DNA of 33,125 bases from Erysipelotrichaceae bacterium OttesenSCG-928-M19 (GCA_030265585.1 JAJDGJ010000012.1:1-33125), one strand, 5' to 3'. Shown: positions 1 through 8,924, numbered from the stretch's first letter. Numbers and translations: made by a program. Notes: a model not told the origin generated them from the letters alone.

Positions 1-2445
1 CTTTATCTAGAGCAAAGTTTGCTTTTCCAGTATCAATTTCTTCAGTTACTTCATCATCACCTAGAGTTACTGTATTAGCAATCGATTTAACTGTAGCAGT
101 ATCTAAATCAGCTTTTATTTCAACACTAAATGTTAGTGTTAGTTTTTCACCAACATCAATTTTTGAATATGTTAGACCAGCAATTAACTTATCTAAGCCG
201 ATAACTTCCTCTTTTTCAGTATCTAAATTACTTGTAATCGTTACTGAAATATTCGCTGGAGTATCACCGTTATTGATATATGGTAATACTGTATCTAATG
301 TATCTTGAATTGTTGCGTTATTTGCAATTACATCTCCAGTGTTTTCTGCAATTATTGTATATGTTAACGTTTCACCTGGACTAGCTTTTTCATCACCATT
401 AGCATCGACAGCTTCTTTAGTAATTGTATATGTTGGTTTTCCAGTTTCAATAGTTGTTTCATCACCATCTTTACCAACTGTTACACTATTTTCAATCGCT
501 GTAACTGCCTCAGTATTTAAATCATCTTTAACAGTTAAATTAAATGTTAAGCTAATTTCTTCACCAATAATAATATCAAATGCTTTTCCTGCTACTAATT
601 CACTTAGTTTAAATGTTGTAACATTAGCTGCATTTGTACTAGTTACAGTAACATCAACATTTGCTGGATCTTCTTTAACATTACCTAATACTGTGCTTAG
701 CGTATCTTTAATAATTGCATCAGTAGCAATTGCTTCACTAGTATTAGTTGCTGTAATTGTATATGTTAACACTTCTCCTGGTGATGCTTTCTTATCACCA
801 TTCGCATCTTCTACTTCTTTAACAACAGTGAATGATGGATCAACAACATCAACCGTTTTTTCTACATCTTCACCATCAACAACAGCAATATTTGTAATTC
901 CTGTTACTGTTTTTGTGTCTAAATCATCTTTTACTGTTACTGTAAACTCAATTGTAATAACTTCATTTACATCAACATCATATGTTAAACCAGCAATTAA
1001 ATCAGCTAATTTTTTCGTTGTATCATTTTTACTTTCATCTGTATTACTAGTAACTGTGATACCCACATCGCTAGTCTTAATATGTTTTAATACTTCACTC
1101 ATACTATCTTGAACAGCAATACCTTTAGCATCAATTGTTCCAGTATTAGAAATAGTTAATGTATATGTTAAGTCTTCACCTGAAGAAGCTTTTCCATCTC
1201 CATTAGCATCAACAACATCTTTACTAGCGTTTACGCCTGGTTTAGATGTAATAATTGTATTTGTGATTTCTTCATCACCTACAGTTACCGTATTCGCAAT
1301 TTGCGTAACTGTCTTAACATTTAAGTCATCTTTTACTGTTACAACAAATTCTAATTTAATTTCTTCTTGAGCAATAATATCATATGCTTTACCAGCAATT
1401 AAATCAGCTAAAGTAATAGTTCCACTATTATTTTCATTAGTACTTGTTACCACAACACTAACATCAGCTGGATCTTCTTTAATATTACTAAGAACATTTG
1501 TCATTTCATCTTTAATTACTGATTGAACTGAATTTGCACTTCCAGTATTAGTTGCAGTAATAATATACTTTAACTCTTCTCCTGGTGATGCAAATGTATC
1601 ATTATTTTCGTCTTCAACATCTTTAGTTACCGTGAAGTCTACTTCTCCAACAGGAATTTCTGTTTCACCTTCACCATTTTTACCAGCCGTTACAATATTC
1701 TTTAATACAGTTCCATCTTCTAATCCTAAATCATCAATTAGAGTTACTGTAAATACTAATGTAATTTCTTCTCCTGCAACAATATCATAAGTAAGTCCTG
1801 ACATTAACTCACTTAATGTTTTGTTACCATTTTTAGCAGTGTCTTTATTACTTTCCACTGTTACTGTTACATTTCCATCTTTAATATAATCTTTAATTTG
1901 TGCAAGATCATCTTTGATTATTGCATCAGTTGCTGTTGCTGTACCATTGTTTGTTGCAACAATAGTATATGTTAATTCTTCACCTGATGATGCTTTTTTA
2001 TCGTCGTTTGCATCGGCAACAGTCTTAACAATATCAAAGTCTTCTTCACCAGTCTCAACTTCAACTGTTTTTTCTTCTTGTCCGACTTTAACAGTGTTGC
2101 TAATTACTGTAACTTCGCTAACATTTAAATCATCTTTTAAAACAACATCAAACGTAATATTAATTGTTTCTTCAACTACTAAATTGAAATCTAAACCTGC
2201 AATTAATTCATCTAAAGTTGTTGTAACATTTTTAGTGCTATCTTTATCACTTGTTATTGTTACTTCAATGTTTTCTGGTGTTGTACCATTTTCAATATAT
2301 GGTAAAACGTTATCTAAAGTATCTTTAACAATTGAAACTGAAGGTGCACTACCAACGTTTTTAACAACGATTTCATAACTTAATGTTTCACCTGGAGCTG
2401 CTTTTTTATCATCATTAGCTTCAGTTACTGTTTTATCTACTGATA
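1..2445 (-). repeat. Tandem DUF11-type repeats of the RCC1 protein
   Basis: Six complete units of about 130-138 residues and the first residues of a seventh are visible. Each starts with a V/T-K-x-V/A-x-D-A/E-N-G/D-D motif and a P/S-G-E, followed by L-T-Y-T-I, and ends near an A/S-N-T/I-V segment. The units are diverged in sequence, so the array is old rather than freshly copied. The D-x-N-x-D opening looks like a metal-binding loop, by analogy with calcium-binding adhesin repeats; that part is inference. Confidence 0.8.
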
Positions 2446-5400
2446 CTTGCGCATTTCCGTATACGAAAGTAATATCTACATCATCAGTTGGTGTAAACAC
2501 TAAATTTCCATTTTCTTCTAAAGGATAAATTGTTTCAGGATCATCAGTGTAGTATCCGATAACAACTAAATCTCCCACTTCTTGTGGAGGTGTTCTTGTG
2601 ATTTCAATATCTTTCTTTACAAGTTCATTTCCACCTGGCATTTCAAAGCCATCTAAAGAAACACCTGGTTTACCATATTCTTCTCCATCATAAGTAATAT
2701 TTGCCCAGTTTTCCATATTTCTCTCATAATAGAAAGTATGTAAATATTCCATATGATCTTTTTCAGATAATGTTAATTCTACTGACTCCTCTTGTGGAGT
2801 AATGAAATTCCAATATTTATTATCTGTTGGTAATTCATCGTATTTTGAAATAGTTATCTTATCATAACCAAAAGTTGGCTCTTCAATAACATTACCATTA
2901 ACATCTAAAGGTATACCATATTCAGTTGCTGTATCTCCAGCAATCGCTTCTTTAACAATATTATCATTTGTTGCTTCATATAATTGTTCTACAACATCAT
3001 TTTCTAATTCTGCAATACCTTCATGTTTTGCATTAGATGGTGTATAGAAGTTATCTGCAACATATGCTTTAAATGTATCAGTTATTTTTCCATAAGCATT
3101 ATCTTGTGTGTATACGAAAATTCTACAGTTTTCTGTTAGTGAGATATCTGTTGTCCATGTAGCACCTGTATCGCCACCATCAACTGTTTCATCTAGTAAA
3201 TCACCTTTTGTATAAGCTTCATTCGCATATAATTCATTGAATTTTTCTAATGTAATCTCATCATCCGCAATATTAAAATCAGGATTTGTTTTATCGTAAG
3301 GAACGATTACATATTTAACATCTCTTAACTCAGAAGAGAATTTAATATTCATATCTTTATCTTCATAAGCTTCAGGTAATACCGCATCAATTGTTATTTT
3401 GTCTTCTTGTGTATTATCTTCAGTTTTATAGATTTTTGTAGTGCTCTTTGAAATGTTTAATTCAATAGGCGTTACCATTGGTACCCCTCTCATGAACATA
3501 ATTTCATGAGCATACATATTATAAAGACCTTCACCTTCTCTTAGGTTACCAGTATTACTGTCATAAATACTATTATCCCATCCCCAAGCTACAGCACCTG
3601 CTCCATCTAGAGATGTTTTATATAAGTTTCCATTTGAATCAATAAATAATGTTGATGATTGGAAAGTATGAATGTCTACCATATATGGTGTGTCTCTTAA
3701 ATCAGTTCCATCCCATGTACGATTTTCTAAATCATTTGCAAGCCCAATCCATGGCTTTTCTTTTTCTTTAATTGCTGGAAGACTAGTCTCTTCAGTTACA
3801 CCTGCTGGTAAATCAGTTTTTGTACGTTGATCAACAATCCACTTACCATCATAACTATCATCTGCAATATAGAAGTTACCACTAATTGTAGGTTGAGCAT
3901 CTGTTCCACCATCACGTCTTACAACATAAATTAATCTATTTCCTTCTTCATCTACTGGGTAAACATATGCATGCGCATCTGCTTGTGTAGCAGGTAAAAC
4001 TGTGTCTGAGTAAATCGGTATATCTTTTGGTTCACCAACAGTTTCCATGTATTTTTTATCATAAATAGTTGGATGACGACCATTTAATAAATCAGAGAAG
4101 TTACCCCATTGTGTGTAAGCTTGAATTATATAGTTATTATGTGTCAATTCAGTTCCATAGTTTGGACGATTTGAAAAGACTGGTGCTTTCACCGATTTAA
4201 TATTTGCTTGTGTATTCCCATCTCCAAGTTGTAATGGTTGCATTGTTGCTTTTGTTCTAATTTCAACATGTTTACCATAAACATCTGGATTTGGCGCCGT
4301 TGCTCCAGGAATATGTGATGGGAACATTCCACCATCTGTACCAAATGAATAGAAAGTATTTGATCCCCAACTCCAAATACGACCATGTTGGTCGATTGCA
4401 TAATTCGTATATTTACCAGATACAACTTTTGTCCACTCTGGCGTATAACCATATGGGTTACTATCTAAATCAATTTCAACTAATTTAGGAGAGTTTACAA
4501 TTTCAGATTGGTGAGAAGCTCTATAAAGACGTCCCCACTCATACATTTCTCCATCTTCAGTTAAAACTAAACTTGACTCTGATGATGCAGAAATTTGAAC
4601 AACTTTTTTGTTGTTATTAGTAAAGAACTCCATCTCTTTTGGTAAATATTGAGTTACAGCATCACCATGACCTAATCTACCATCTGTTCCCCAACCAGTA
4701 TTATATACTTTACCATCTTCACTTAAAAATAACATATGATGAAGACCAACTGAGTAATCCACAATATTTAATCCATCAAGTTCTGTTATTTTTCTAGGAC
4801 TTGTAATTGGTTGTGGATGTACTGTTCCAGTAGGTTGAGGTATTTTACCTAAATCTGACCATCCCCAAGCATAGATTTCTCCATCTTCTGTCATAATATA
4901 TGTCGTCGAACCTGCTTCAGGTCCAGTATCAACACTTTTAACTTTTTTGCCTTCTAAGCCAGGCACAACAATAGGAACAGGGTTATTTACACGTGTTGTT
5001 CCATCACCCATTTGTCCTGTTAATCCATAACCCCATGCATATAGAACACCTTTGTCATCAATCGCATAACTAGTAACATATCCACCTTCGATTGCTACTA
5101 CATTAATATTATTATCAACAAAGTATGGGATTCTTTTCATTCCACCATTAAATGATTTACCACCAGGGGCAATGTTAATTGGCTCTTTAAAGCTATCATC
5201 ACCTAGTAAACCATAATGGTTATAACCCCATGTCCAGACTTTCCCATTACTATCTAGCGTTAAACCAGAAAGATGGTTAGTTTTCGCACCTACGAATTTT
5301 ACTGCTGATACTTGCCCATAAGATGGCGCATCACCTGCAGCTGCATTAACTTGTTGGGTCGTGTTTCCAAGTCCAACAATAGCTAAAATTGCAATAACCA

Positions 5401-5449
5401 TTGCGAAAAGTCGAACGAAATTTGCCTTAAATTTAGTCAAACCATTCAT
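1..5449 (-). CDS. Giant secreted RCC1/DUF11-repeat surface protein (3' end beyond window)
   Basis: The frame is open from an ATG at 5449 to the left edge, giving 1816 codons with no stop, so the C-terminus and any anchor are not visible. Residues 1-37 form a signal peptide (basic start, hydrophobic core, then QQVNAAAGD). Residues about 45-400 hold at least six RCC1-like units spaced 50-60 residues apart, with cores such as LYAWGYGLTGQMGDG and KVYNTGWGTDGRLGHGD, which suggests a beta-propeller. Residues about 400-1000 are a non-repetitive region. From about 1003 on come six complete DUF11-type repeats and the start of a seventh, each opening with a loop like DANGDGKASSGE. A strong GGAGG lies 7 bases before the start. 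The gene follows a regulator-kinase-LRR cluster on the same strand. I infer an adhesin or surface-layer-like protein; the ligand is unknown. Confidence 0.85.
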   Translation of the reverse strand, partial: MNGLTKFKANFVRLFAMVIAILAIVGLGNTTQQVNAAAGDAPSYGQVSAVKFVGAKTNHLSGLTLDSNGKVWTWGYNHYGLLGDDSFKEPINIAPGGKSFNGGMKRIPYFVDNNINVVAIEGGYVTSYAIDDKGVLYAWGYGLTGQMGDGTTRVNNPVPIVVPGLEGKKVKSVDTGPEAGSTTYIMTEDGEIYAWGWSDLGKIPQPTGTVHPQPITSPRKITELDGLNIVDYSVGLHHMLFLSEDGKVYNTGWGTDGRLGHGDAVTQYLPKEMEFFTNNNKKVVQISASSESSLVLTEDGEMYEWGRLYRASHQSEIVNSPKLVEIDLDSNPYGYTPEWTKVVSGKYTNYAIDQHGRIWSWGSNTFYSFGTDGGMFPSHIPGATAPNPDVYGKHVEIRTKATMQPLQLGDGNTQANIKSVKAPVFSNRPNYGTELTHNNYIIQAYTQWGNFSDLLNGRHPTIYDKKYMETVGEPKDIPIYSDTVLPATQADAHAYVYPVDEEGNRLIYVVRRDGGTDAQPTISGNFYIADDSYDGKWIVDQRTKTDLPAGVTEETSLPAIKEKEKPWIGLANDLENRTWDGTDLRDTPYMVDIHTFQSSTLFIDSNGNLYKTSLDGAGAVAWGWDNSIYDSNTGNLREGEGLYNMYAHEIMFMRGVPMVTPIELNISKSTTKIYKTEDNTQEDKITIDAVLPEAYEDKDMNIKFSSELRDVKYVIVPYDKTNPDFNIADDEITLEKFNELYANEAYTKGDLLDETVDGGDTGATWTTDISLTENCRIFVYTQDNAYGKITDTFKAYVADNFYTPSNAKHEGIAELENDVVEQLYEATNDNIVKEAIAGDTATEYGIPLDVNGNVIEEPTFGYDKITISKYDELPTDNKYWNFITPQEESVELTLSEKDHMEYLHTFYYERNMENWANITYDGEEYGKPGVSLDGFEMPGGNELVKKDIEITRTPPQEVGDLVVIGYYTDDPETIYPLEENGNLVFTPTDDVDITFVYGNAQVSVDKTVTEANDDKKAAPGETLSYEIVVKNVGSAPSVSIVKDTLDNVLPYIENGTTPENIEVTITSDKDSTKNVTTTLDELIAGLDFNLVVEETINITFDVVLKDDLNVSEVTVISNTVKVGQEEKTVEVETGEEDFDIVKTVADANDDKKASSGEELTYTIVATNNGTATATDAIIKDDLAQIKDYIKDGNVTVTVESNKDTAKNGNKTLSELMSGLTYDIVAGEEITLVFTVTLIDDLGLEDGTVLKNIVTAGKNGEGETEIPVGEVDFTVTKDVEDENNDTFASPGEELKYIITATNTGSANSVQSVIKDEMTNVLSNIKEDPADVSVVVTSTNENNSGTITLADLIAGKAYDIIAQEEIKLEFVVTVKDDLNVKTVTQIANTVTVGDEEITNTIITSKPGVNASKDVVDANGDGKASSGEDLTYTLTISNTGTIDAKGIAVQDSMSEVLKHIKTSDVGITVTSNTDESKNDTTKKLADLIAGLTYDVDVNEVITIEFTVTVKDDLDTKTVTGITNIAVVDGEDVEKTVDVVDPSFTVVKEVEDANGDKKASPGEVLTYTITATNTSEAIATDAIIKDTLSTVLGNVKEDPANVDVTVTSTNAANVTTFKLSELVAGKAFDIIIGEEISLTFNLTVKDDLNTEAVTAIENSVTVGKDGDETTIETGKPTYTITKEAVDANGDEKASPGETLTYTIIAENTGDVIANNATIQDTLDTVLPYINNGDTPANISVTITSNLDTEKEEVIGLDKLIAGLTYSKIDVGEKLTLTFSVEIKADLDTATVKSIANTVTLGDDEVTEEIDTGKANFALDK
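4290..5330 (-). repeat. RCC1-like repeat region
   Basis: Degenerate units carrying the W-G/W-G-x-N core of RCC1 repeats recur about every 150-180 bases: KVWTWGYNHYGLLGDD, VLYAWGYGLTGQMGDG, EIYAWGWSDLGK, KVYNTGWGTDGRLGHG, EMYEWGRLYRAS and RIWSWGSNTFYSFG. Six are clear; a seventh, weaker one lies near 3600 (AVAWGWDNS). RCC1 repeats normally build a seven-bladed propeller. Confidence 0.75.
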
Positions 5450-5496
5450 ATTATTTCCTCCTTATTTTCTATATTACATAATCAAAATAATCTCTC

Positions 5497-5543
5497 AATA
5501 ATGTCTTTGTACATTATTAGACAATCATATTGTACTATTTCAA
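5497..5543 (-). promoter_or_regulatory. Probable promoter with overlapping 8-bp dyad, giant RCC1 gene
   Basis: On the minus strand TTGAAA (5538-5543) and TAATAA (5514-5519) are 18 bases apart. A perfect dyad, AATAATGT-N6-ACATTATT (5497-5518), covers the -10 box and likely start site. It could be an operator or a 5'-leader hairpin. A second -10 candidate, TATGAT, lies at 5524-5529. Confidence 0.4.
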
Positions 5544-5592
5544 GGAATTTGAATCAGTATTATCTCGGTGTATTCAGTAGATGTTGTGTGAC

Positions 5593-5616
5593 TTTTGTGT
5601 TTTTTTATACACAAAA
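5593..5616. promoter_or_regulatory. TTTTGTG-N10-CACAAAA dyad upstream of giant RCC1 gene
   Basis: A perfect 7-bp inverted repeat lies in the 226-base gap between the LRR gene and the giant gene. The left arm is also part of a direct repeat: TTGTG at 5584 and 5595, 11 bases apart, the spacing often used by OmpR-type regulators. It lacks a run of T on either side that would make it a clear terminator. The same arms occur at 31003-31036 in module 2. Confidence 0.35.
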
Positions 5617-5675
5617 AGACGGCCAACGACATAAACTTCACAATCAAAGGACCATCTTTTACTTTTTTCTATATA

Positions 5676-6854
5676 TTAATGATTTGACAATACTTTATCA
5701 ACATCTCGATTCATTTTGTTTAAATAGATAAATACTAAGCATAACATTGCCAATGGAACTAAAAAGACCAAACAAATTATATATGATAAAGCTTTGAAAG
5801 AGCCACTAGCAAAGTAATTATCTTCACTATTTTTTACCACTACTATTTCGGAAATTGGTGTTGCTTCTTTCTCTTTTTCTATCGTGTTTTCGACAGGAAT
5901 GAAACCATTTTCTTGTGGTGTCTGATTTTGAACTATTTGATAGTCTCCTGCATATTGATAAATTTGATTTCCCCTAGCGATAACTTTTTTATTGTTTTGT
6001 GCAATTACATCAACAGCAATTGTGAAATCGGTATTTTTTTCATTTTGGTATTTCTCAATAAATTCTTTCATAGTATATGTTTTACCAGCAACATTAAACT
6101 TTAAAACAAATGACTTAAAGCCATTAATACTTTTATTGTTAGTTGAAACTAGCAACTGGTTAGTATACTCTTGAAAATTCATAGCATAATAAATTTGTTC
6201 TTTGCTTAAATCTTTTCTTACTACAATTTTATTTTGTTGCACAACTTTATTTTTATATTGACTACAACAATCGTTATTTAAATTCAAATAGTTTGTTTCT
6301 AAGTTTAGATTACTAATTTTTTTAGGTAATTTAGGTAAATAAATCAATTGATTATTACTTAAATTTAAAGTTTTTAAACTGGTTAACTTACTAATATCAT
6401 CAAATGAAGTAAGCGCATTATACGATAAATCTACATATTTTAGTTTTGAATGCTTTGCTAGGGTCTTAATTACATAAATATTATTACCACTAACATCCAA
6501 ATGCTCAAGGTTAGTTAGCTTACTTAACGGTGCTATACTCGTTAGTTGATTATTTCTTAAAACGATAGTTTTTAATTTAGTAAGCTTACTTATATCATTA
6601 TCAAGCTTCTTAATACTAGTATTACTTAAATCTAAATATTCTAATTGTTTATTATTGTATATTTCTTTTGGAATAGTCTTTAAACTAACATTTTTTATCG
6701 TTATACTTTGATACTTAGTATTCTTTAATTGAGCTTGATCAAAGGTATCACTTGTGCCATCTATGACAAGTATTTCACTTTGTTGGGCTGCATTAAGTGG
6801 GTTTATTGACAGCACGAAAAATAATAGTATCAATACTTTAACTACTTTTTTCAT
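5676..6854 (-). CDS. Membrane-anchored leucine-rich-repeat protein of module 1
   Basis: The 392-residue protein has an N-terminal signal segment (MKKVVKVLILLFFVLS). About seven leucine-rich repeats of 22-23 residues follow over residues 45-195, of the type LTKLKTIVLRNNQLTSIAPL. A paired-cysteine site (NDCCSQ) caps the repeats. An outside domain of about 150 residues comes next, then a transmembrane helix near 360-385 (IICLVFLVPLAMLCLVFIYL) and a short basic tail inside the cell. There is no LPXTG motif. The start at 6854 is preferred over a GTG at 6863 because AAAGGTG lies at proper distance. It begins 20 bases after the kinase stop, so it is probably co-transcribed. Its position equals that of the 233-residue protein in module 2. 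I infer a co-sensor or docking protein for the kinase or the giant protein; this is untested. Confidence 0.85.
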   Translation of the reverse strand: MKKVVKVLILLFFVLSINPLNAAQQSEILVIDGTSDTFDQAQLKNTKYQSITIKNVSLKTIPKEIYNNKQLEYLDLSNTSIKKLDNDISKLTKLKTIVLRNNQLTSIAPLSKLTNLEHLDVSGNNIYVIKTLAKHSKLKYVDLSYNALTSFDDISKLTSLKTLNLSNNQLIYLPKLPKKISNLNLETNYLNLNNDCCSQYKNKVVQQNKIVVRKDLSKEQIYYAMNFQEYTNQLLVSTNNKSINGFKSFVLKFNVAGKTYTMKEFIEKYQNEKNTDFTIAVDVIAQNNKKVIARGNQIYQYAGDYQIVQNQTPQENGFIPVENTIEKEKEATPISEIVVVKNSEDNYFASGSFKALSYIICLVFLVPLAMLCLVFIYLNKMNRDVDKVLSNH

Positions 6855-6874
6855 ATGCCTCACCTTTCTTTTGT

Positions 6875-8188
6875 TTAATATGTTTTATTAAATCTTAAGA
6901 TAACACCATTTTTTACATTGCCAAATTCAATCTCGCCTTGTAAACTACTTGCAAGATATTTAATAGTAAACAACCCTGTCCCTAAACCTTCTTTACTATC
7001 TGAAATTCGATAGAATAGCTTAAACACATTATCTAATTGTTGTTGTGTTAATTGTTGAGCATCATTATAAAAACTTAGAATAAGTTTATTACCTTCTGCA
7101 TAACAAGCTATTTCAACCTCAGCATTCTCTTTTGCATAACTGACAATATTTGACATAGCATTGTGAATTAGTTGCTTATACTGTAATTTGTGATCATAAA
7201 TGAATAGTTTTTCATCAACATTAAAATCAACAAACAAATTCTTTTCTTTAAAGTTAAGTTTATAAGAATCATAAATATTAAATAATAACTCAATTAAATC
7301 AAACTTCTCTTTTTCTATTTTTACATTATCACTTTGAAAAACAACACGAGAGATGTCATTTATTTCTTCAATTGTTAAATCAACTTTATTATCTATCTCT
7401 TGTTTATTAACAACATCATCTAACAGCAAATACTTTATTGTCACCAACGGTGCTTTTAAATTATGAGTTAGTGATGCCACTAAACGATTCTGATATGATA
7501 ATCTTTCATTTTGATATTGTAACTGGCTTTCTAAGTTAGTATATTTATAACCTGTCTCTTTTATTAGTACATCAAGATCATGACTAAACTCGGCAATATT
7601 TCTGTTAAGAGCACTATATTCATCAACAGTGCCACGGGCTTGTATTTCATCTAGTTTAAATTCACTTAATTTATTAATATTATTTTTCAATTCTCTTAGT
7701 GGTTGCAGAAACTTAAATAAGAGGATTGCTAATAAAACAGTGATTAGACAGACAATTACAAAAATTGCAAATGATATTTTTTGAACATTAGCATCAAATA
7801 CTTCCTGTGGTAATACATTATACATTAACCACCAGACTTCATATTTCTCGTCCTCTACACTAAGAGTATATTTTTCCTCATATGTTATCGCACTCTTGTT
7901 AACATTCATATCTTTAATTGAGGCATATACTGTTTTACCATCACTTATTTTTCTAATATTTATTTCAATACTATACTCTTCAAGTAAATTATCTATTTTA
8001 GTATAATCACCAGCTAAAAACTCAGTTGTTATTGCATCTTTTATTTGTGCTGCCTCAACTGTTTTATTGTTTGTATAGTCCTTGGGAATATTATTTATTT
8101 CAACTGCTATTAAAATACTTGCTACTATTGTAAATAATAAGCCAACAGCTAAAATAATTCTCCAAATTTTAGTTATTTTATTATTCAT
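6875..8188 (-). CDS. Sensor histidine kinase of module 1
   Basis: The 437-residue kinase has a helix near residues 9-29, an outside sensor domain of about 105 residues (30-133), a second helix near 137-158 and a linker like a HAMP domain. The dimerisation and phosphoacceptor domain has H242 in LTHNLKAP, and a HATPase_c domain follows, with an N-box near QLIHNAMSNIVSYA, an F-box (VFKLFYR) and a G2 box (GLGTGL). The residue after the histidine is Asn, not the usual Glu or Asp. The residue at H+4 is Ala, where phosphatase-competent HisKA kinases keep Thr or Asn. The G1 box lacks its glycines (NDAQQL). The start codon lies inside the regulator's last codons (8-base overlap), so translation is coupled. 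Its partner is the regulator just upstream; the signal is unknown. Confidence 0.9.
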   Translation of the reverse strand: MNNKITKIWRIILAVGLLFTIVASILIAVEINNIPKDYTNNKTVEAAQIKDAITTEFLAGDYTKIDNLLEEYSIEINIRKISDGKTVYASIKDMNVNKSAITYEEKYTLSVEDEKYEVWWLMYNVLPQEVFDANVQKISFAIFVIVCLITVLLAILLFKFLQPLRELKNNINKLSEFKLDEIQARGTVDEYSALNRNIAEFSHDLDVLIKETGYKYTNLESQLQYQNERLSYQNRLVASLTHNLKAPLVTIKYLLLDDVVNKQEIDNKVDLTIEEINDISRVVFQSDNVKIEKEKFDLIELLFNIYDSYKLNFKEKNLFVDFNVDEKLFIYDHKLQYKQLIHNAMSNIVSYAKENAEVEIACYAEGNKLILSFYNDAQQLTQQQLDNVFKLFYRISDSKEGLGTGLFTIKYLASSLQGEIEFGNVKNGVILRFNKTY

Positions 8189-8864
8189 GCCAACGATATC
8201 CTACGCTACGTATCGAGACAATTGCTGATATATCAAGTTTCTTTCTTAAGTTCTTAATATGTGAATCAATATTTCTTAAATCAATATCAGCAGACTCTAA
8301 TGATGTATGCCAAATATTTTCATAAATATCTCTTCGCGATAAAAGAACATTTTTGTTTTCTAGAAACAACTTTAATAAATCAAATTCTAATTTTGTAAGA
8401 CTCACCATTTCACCATTCTTTGTTGTAACGCGATCTTTAACATTTAAAGTTATTTTCTCTAATTCACTTGATAACTGTGATACAAAATGTCTATGATGAT
8501 TTTCATTTATCAATCTTTTCAAACGTGCAACTAAAATCTCAAATGACGTTTCTTTTCTTATATAATCATCAGCTCCTGTTTTTAATGCTTGCAATTCATC
8601 AAACTGATCTTTTGAACAGGTGAAAAGAGCTACTTTTATAGCAGGATTATGTTTTTTAACCATTTCAACAACTTGATTCCCATTTAACTTTTCAAGATTT
8701 AAATCAGTTAACACCAAATCATAGTCCTTTTCCTTTATCATATTTAAGGCTGCAATGCTGTCATCGACAATATCTACTTCGAAATCAGCTTTTTCTAAAT
8801 ATTTTTTTATTAAATCCGCAAATTGAAAATCATCTTCTATATACAACATTCTCGCATTTTTCAT
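8181..8864 (-). CDS. OmpR/PhoB-type response regulator of module 1
   Basis: The 227-residue protein has a receiver domain (1-115) with the acidic pair E10/D11/D12, phosphoacceptor D54 in LVLTDLNL, T82 and K104. A winged-helix DNA-binding domain follows (about 130-227), ending SVGYRWHE. The cis-proline normally next to the conserved lysine is replaced by Glu (YIRKETS). An upstream ATG at 8906 would add 14 residues. I prefer 8864 because it has GGGGTG at 7 bases, while 8906 has no ribosome site and lies only about 12 bases from the predicted transcription start. It is first in the module 1 operon and likely controls that operon, the giant gene, or both. Confidence 0.92.
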   Translation of the reverse strand: MKNARMLYIEDDFQFADLIKKYLEKADFEVDIVDDSIAALNMIKEKDYDLVLTDLNLEKLNGNQVVEMVKKHNPAIKVALFTCSKDQFDELQALKTGADDYIRKETSFEILVARLKRLINENHHRHFVSQLSSELEKITLNVKDRVTTKNGEMVSLTKLEFDLLKLFLENKNVLLSRRDIYENIWHTSLESADIDLRNIDSHIKNLRKKLDISAIVSIRSVGYRWHE

Positions 8865-8924
8865 AAACAAACACCCCATTATTCTCAATTTCTTCATATT
8901 ATTCACACACAGCTCTTATTATAA

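Noticed and set aside
339-1112. Long plus-strand open frame rich in Ser, Thr and Val opposite the giant RCC1 protein
   Set aside because: It is the antisense of the DUF11 repeats, has low-complexity composition and no ribosome site; the minus-strand frame explains the region. The same holds for open frames at 1914-2378, 4291-4488, 21671-21907 and 23238-23558.
5501-5731. Plus-strand 76-residue open frame in the gap before the LRR gene
   Set aside because: It has no ribosome site, no recognisable protein features, and runs into the 3' end of the LRR gene on the other strand.
6300-6700. Short repeated TTAGTTAGCTTACTTA-like stretches considered as regulatory repeats
   Set aside because: They recur every 66-69 bases and encode the Leu/Asn pattern of the leucine-rich repeats.
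8865-8906. Longer start for regulator 1 at 8906
   Set aside because: No ribosome site, and the start is too close to the predicted transcription start; 8864 has GGGGTG and begins like other regulators.
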